Made by a program: the position numbers and the translations under genes | Shown here: one piece after another, positions 60,941-64,000 of the stretch | How positions within the stretch are numbered: position 1 is the first letter of the stretch | Layout of the letters: each line of letters starts with the position of its first letter | The notes under the pieces: model-generated | What the model was told of the DNA's origin: nothing | Databases searched by the model: none | What the model saw: only the letters and a program-made list of their open reading frames with translations | Assembly (NCBI RefSeq): GCF_001591805.1 | Contig: NZ_BCVP01000022.1 | Span: forward strand, 62,001-126,000 | DNA length: 64,000 nt | Source of the DNA: Neobacillus novalis NBRC 102450 | GTDB lineage: Bacteria; Bacillota; Bacilli; Bacillales; Cytobacillaceae | Direction of reading: 5' to 3'

Positions 60941-61972
60941 CTATGCGGCCGTAGCTTTTCCATGTTCCGTTCTAAATGATGTAGTTTTTTTCTTTCTCAC
61001 ATTACCCACTATAAATGAACCAAATGGAACGAAGGTAAGCACCCTAATGATCAATATTGAACCCAACAAGGATAAAATGAATAAAGCCAACGCCTGCGTA
61101 CGAAAATGAGTAAAGAAATTTACAACATAAGAATCAAGAAGTCTTTGAAGCTGCCAATGTAACAAATAGATGCCAAAAGAATATCTACTAATTAGATCAA
61201 TAAATTTTGTATTTGGAATGACTTGTCCCCAAGCAAGTACAACAGCGGTAACTGAAAGGACCAACGGATATAAATCCAATCGCCTAGAATGAATGATCGT
61301 ATTTCCAGTTTTATATGATAAATAAATTATTCCTACCGAGATAACTGGTAAGCAAAGTGTAAGCCAGCGGTATTTTACTAATTTTTCAGCAATAACTCCA
61401 TAATGCTTTCCAATTATAAATGCAATTGTGAAGTAGCCAAACCAGGCTAGGAAAGGGAGTTTAAAAAGATCCTCGTACCCTACAAAGAACATAAGTCCTT
61501 TTTTCAAATAAACAATCATAATCACCAAACTTAGAGGAAACAGCCATTTCATTGACAATTTGAAACGTGTAACTATGTGATGGATTATATAAAACTGAAG
61601 GATCACCAAAATGAACCAACCTTCAAATGAACCTCTAAAAATGTTGACAATGATTCTCTGGGTTAATACGGAACTAGGATCGATATGTTTACCGACGAGA
61701 GCATCAATGATGCCAAAGGATAGATATGGAAGAACCAGCCATTTAATGCGCTTCAACCAAAAGTTAGTAGGAAGACTATTGGGATAGCGATTAGCCAATA
61801 TTATTATAGATAGGACGATAAATGTTGGAGTAGCATAACATAAAAGAACTCTTCCAAAATTATATACAGTATTTTGAGGATTTCCAACAATATATCCTAT
61901 CCGGGTAGTGCTATGAAGAAATACAATACACAGACAAGCTATTGTTCGTAATAAGTTCCATTCTTTAATCAA
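60941..61972 (-). CDS. acyltransferase-3 family membrane protein
   Basis: The 343-residue polytopic protein opens with LLRTIACLCIVFLHSTTRIGY, which carries the acyltransferase-3 catalytic histidine, then about ten membrane helices and the NIFRGSFEGWFILVILQFYII segment. It ends with RYSFGIYLLHW and a basic tail. Such proteins O-acetylate or succinylate cell-surface glycans or exopolysaccharides. The ATG lies upstream of no clear partner gene. Confidence 0.85.
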   Translation of the reverse strand: MIKEWNLLRTIACLCIVFLHSTTRIGYIVGNPQNTVYNFGRVLLCYATPTFIVLSIIILANRYPNSLPTNFWLKRIKWLVLPYLSFGIIDALVGKHIDPSSVLTQRIIVNIFRGSFEGWFILVILQFYIIHHIVTRFKLSMKWLFPLSLVIMIVYLKKGLMFFVGYEDLFKLPFLAWFGYFTIAFIIGKHYGVIAEKLVKYRWLTLCLPVISVGIIYLSYKTGNTIIHSRRLDLYPLVLSVTAVVLAWGQVIPNTKFIDLISRYSFGIYLLHWQLQRLLDSYVVNFFTHFRTQALALFILSLLGSILIIRVLTFVPFGSFIVGNVRKKKTTSFRTEHGKATAA

Positions 61973-62157
61973 ATTATTACACCTCTGGATATTCTTTGTT
62001 GTTCTAAAAAGTCTAAAATAAATTAGATAAATAGTCTATTTCACTAACATAATAAAATATTAAGGACACTTTTTCTATTTTAAACTTTTACCTCTTACAA
62101 TTCAATGTAAAGCATCAAATGTTAAATTAGGAATATGGAAGGGATAATAAAAACACG

Positions 62158-62202
62158 GTGCCGGTTACTCCAACAAAAAAGGAGTTACCGGCACTAATTT
62201 TT
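62158..62202. terminator. rho-independent terminator
   Basis: A 14-bp stem (GTGCCGGTTACTCC with GGAGTTACCGGCAC, one mismatch), a 9-nt loop and a T run. Confidence 0.85.
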
Positions 62203-62266
62203 TTATGCCCTCTAGATAATTAAGGGATAATAAATCAATTACTACTGGAGAATAACCTAAATCTAT

Positions 62267-62764
62267 TTATCTAAAATCCTTCAATGTCATTTGCTTAATA
62301 GTTTTAATGTGGCCCTCCATAAGATTTTGTGCTAATAGTACATCTGATCGTAAAAGTACATTTAAAATTTCTTTGTGCTCGTTTTTTGCCTGGCGAGGTC
62401 TTTCCTGGGAATGAGCAATCATGACACCAATCCAGTTGATTTGAGTTTCAAGTGACTCCATCATTTTTATCAAGCGGCTATTTTTTGAATAGGTTATTAA
62501 GGTTTTGTGTAGATTTCGATCGGACTGAAAGAAGGTATTGAGGTTTCCTGTATCGATATCGTGATCAACTTCTAAGACATTTTGATAAATCTTTTCTAAA
62601 ATTTGGCGTGGCATATTTGTCATTGATAATTTTATTGCTCGCCCTTCCAGAGCTTTTCTAACCTCATATATTTCCTCGATATCTTTTACATTTGGCTGAC
62701 TAACATAGGTGCCTGACCTGCTTTTTACATCCACTAAACCATCTTTTTTTAAAAAACTCGGCAC
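62267..62764 (-). pseudogene. GntR/FadR-type regulator lacking its DNA-binding head
   Basis: The 165-codon frame begins in the wing of the GntR winged helix (LKKDGLVDVKSRSGTYV) and continues as a complete FCD ligand domain (EIYEVRKALEGRAIKL, NTFFQSDRNLHKTLI, EHKEILNVLL). The helix-turn-helix is missing: the coding sequence runs directly into the terminator of the upstream cls gene. It cannot bind DNA as a normal GntR regulator and is a truncated pseudogene. Confidence 0.75.
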
Positions 62765-62787
62765 TCAATTGGGGTGCCGAGTTTTTT
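62751..62787. terminator. bidirectional terminator of the cls gene, abutting the truncated regulator
   Basis: AAAAAACTCGGCAC pairs with GTGCCGAGTTTTTT (62774-62787) across a loop of about 9 nt, giving T runs on both strands. Confidence 0.85.
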
Positions 62788-64000
62788 ACAATATAGGCGA
62801 TAATAGACGTGAGATGGCCTCTTTAAACTTGATAAACATGGAGCGCTCTTTATATTTTCCCATAGTCAGTTGAGAGCTATCATGACAATCCTGCTGGAAC
62901 AATTCACTAAGCTGTTTAGCGACTTTTTCATCGTATATTACGGCATTGACCTCAAAATTTAAATGAAAGCTGCGTGTGTCGATGTTGGCAGTTCCAACAG
63001 AAGCCACTTCCTGATCCACTACAATCGTTTTTGCATGGATGAATCCCTTCTCATACAAATAAATTTTTGCGCCGTAATCGACCAGTTCACCAGTGTATGC
63101 CAAGGTTGCCCAATAAACTATGGGAAAATCCCCTTTACTAGGTATCATAATTCGTACATCAACACCTGAAAGTAAGGCAATTTTGCAAGCATCCATAAAA
63201 CTGGCATCAGGAACAAAATAAGGGGATTGGATGTATACGGTTCTTTTAGCCGTCATGATCAGTTTAATATACATATTTTTGATATGTTCCGTTTCAGAGT
63301 TTGGTCCGCTTGCAATGATTTGAACAGGACTATTCCCTTCTGGTTTTTCCATTGGTACAGCATAGGGCTCAAGGTTCAATTTATTCTTGGCAGCATAATT
63401 CCAGTCTAAAAGAAACCTTCCTTGTAATTGATTCACCGATTCACCTTTAATTCTTAGATGGGTGTCGCGCCAGTAGCCGAATTTTTTATCCAAGCCCAAG
63501 TACTCATTTCCGATATTAAAGCCGCCGATATAGGCAATCTTTCGGTCGATGATACAAACTTTTCGGTGATTGCGGTTATTAATGCGGAAATTGATTAATT
63601 TTAGAAAAGATGGGAAAAAGGCTTCCACTTCACCGCCATAACGAATGAGTTCTTTAAAAAAATCAGGAGAAATCCTTTTAGAACCAATTTCGTCATAGAG
63701 AACCCGTACTTTTATACCTTCTTTCGCTTTTTTTGTCAGTTCATCGCGCAGCCTTTTTCCAAGAGAATCGCGCTGAATGATATAATATTGCAAATGAATC
63801 TCTTCTTGCGCATTTTTTATATCTTCAAACAAAGCATGAAATTTTTCATGACCATCACTGAAAATCTCAATTTCATTGTACATCGATAGTAATGCATTGG
63901 AGGAATTCAAGTTCATCATGAGCAAATCCGAATGTTTTGTTAGCAGCTTATGGTCGAAAAACCTCCTGTTTTGCAGCTGATGAATTTGTTCTTCTACAGT
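62786..64000 (-). CDS. cls: cardiolipin synthase (phospholipase D family), 5' partial
   Basis: The frame is open to the right window edge, so the N-terminal membrane helices lie outside. Two HKD motifs are complete: HRKVCIIDRKIAYIGGFNIG and HAKTIVVDQEVASVGTANID. These are the two active sites of the bacterial cardiolipin synthase, which joins two phosphatidylglycerols at the membrane. The visible part is 404 codons, against roughly 480-500 for the full family. Its stop overlaps the downstream terminator. Confidence 0.9.
   Translation of the reverse strand, partial: TVEEQIHQLQNRRFFDHKLLTKHSDLLMMNLNSSNALLSMYNEIEIFSDGHEKFHALFEDIKNAQEEIHLQYYIIQRDSLGKRLRDELTKKAKEGIKVRVLYDEIGSKRISPDFFKELIRYGGEVEAFFPSFLKLINFRINNRNHRKVCIIDRKIAYIGGFNIGNEYLGLDKKFGYWRDTHLRIKGESVNQLQGRFLLDWNYAAKNKLNLEPYAVPMEKPEGNSPVQIIASGPNSETEHIKNMYIKLIMTAKRTVYIQSPYFVPDASFMDACKIALLSGVDVRIMIPSKGDFPIVYWATLAYTGELVDYGAKIYLYEKGFIHAKTIVVDQEVASVGTANIDTRSFHLNFEVNAVIYDEKVAKQLSELFQQDCHDSSQLTMGKYKERSMFIKFKEAISRLLSPIL

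Noticed and set aside
1..64000. Prophage, CRISPR array, tRNA or rRNA genes
   Set aside because: No phage structural genes, integrase, repeat-spacer arrays or RNA gene signatures were seen.

Overview
The window is AT-rich DNA with strong GGAGG-type ribosome-binding sites, Bacillus-like operon spacing and many stem-loop terminators ending in T runs. Gene content (UPF0597, DUF2628, DUF3870, IS1595 and DUF6155 families) fits a Bacillaceae chromosome of the Neobacillus/Mesobacillus/Bacillus type; the species cannot be named from the sequence. No rRNA, tRNA, CRISPR array or intact transposon was seen.

Layout. (1) 1-4028: an operon of a Gfo/Idh/MocA oxidoreductase (5' end outside the window), a sugar-isomerase-like TIM barrel, a Tm-1-like/UPF0261 protein and a PEP-hydrolase-family protein. 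(2) 4.4-17.6 kb: a defence or conflict-type region with a MazG-like pyrophosphohydrolase plus DUF2075 helicase (followed by a decayed second copy of the helicase 3' end), a four-gene operon of ComEC-like metallo-beta-lactamase, trypsin-like protease, small middle component and SMC/Rad50-like ATPase, two small membrane proteins, a full-length TOTE-type primase-helicase and a broken Rpn nuclease. (3) 18-41.8 kb: a large catabolic island. It has a complete Liv-type ABC importer, three CoA-activating functions (two class III CoA-transferases and an acyl-CoA ligase, with a second ligase further on), an acyl-CoA dehydrogenase, an enoyl-CoA hydratase, two 3-hydroxyacyl-CoA dehydrogenases, two SDRs, a BadI/MenB-like ring-cleaving hydrolase, an HMG-CoA-synthase-like/zinc-ribbon/OB protein with a thiolase, a two-subunit B12-dependent acyl-CoA mutase and its MeaB GTPase. 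(4) 42-52 kb: a gene graveyard with two decayed copies of an M1 metallopeptidase, an IS1595 remnant, a truncated second copy of the TOTE gene and promoter, an Rpn tail and orphan small genes; an acyl-CoA ligase and thioesterase in it look intact. (5) 52-64 kb: a DUF4011-type helicase-nuclease, a zinc-ribbon DUF2628 membrane protein, a cysteine-desulfidase/UPF0597 protein, an HTH/membrane-protein pair with an ABC fragment, an acyltransferase-3 protein, a headless FCD regulator and a cardiolipin synthase running off the right edge.

How the genes may work together. The island reads as import of a carboxylic acid, CoA activation, dehydrogenation, hydration, oxidation, hydrolytic opening of a ring by the BadI-like enzyme, thiolysis and carbon-skeleton rearrangement. 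This order resembles cyclohexanecarboxylate/benzoate (Ali/Bad) and benzylsuccinate (Bbs) beta-oxidation, but the mutase carries an altered active-site segment, so the substrate is open. The most notable conflict module is the MBL-protease-middle component-SMC operon, which combines an effector pair known from AVAST type 1 loci with an ABC-3C-like ATPase core. Direct copies of the TOTE promoter/Rpn region lie on both sides of the catabolic island and may have shaped its gain or could allow its loss.
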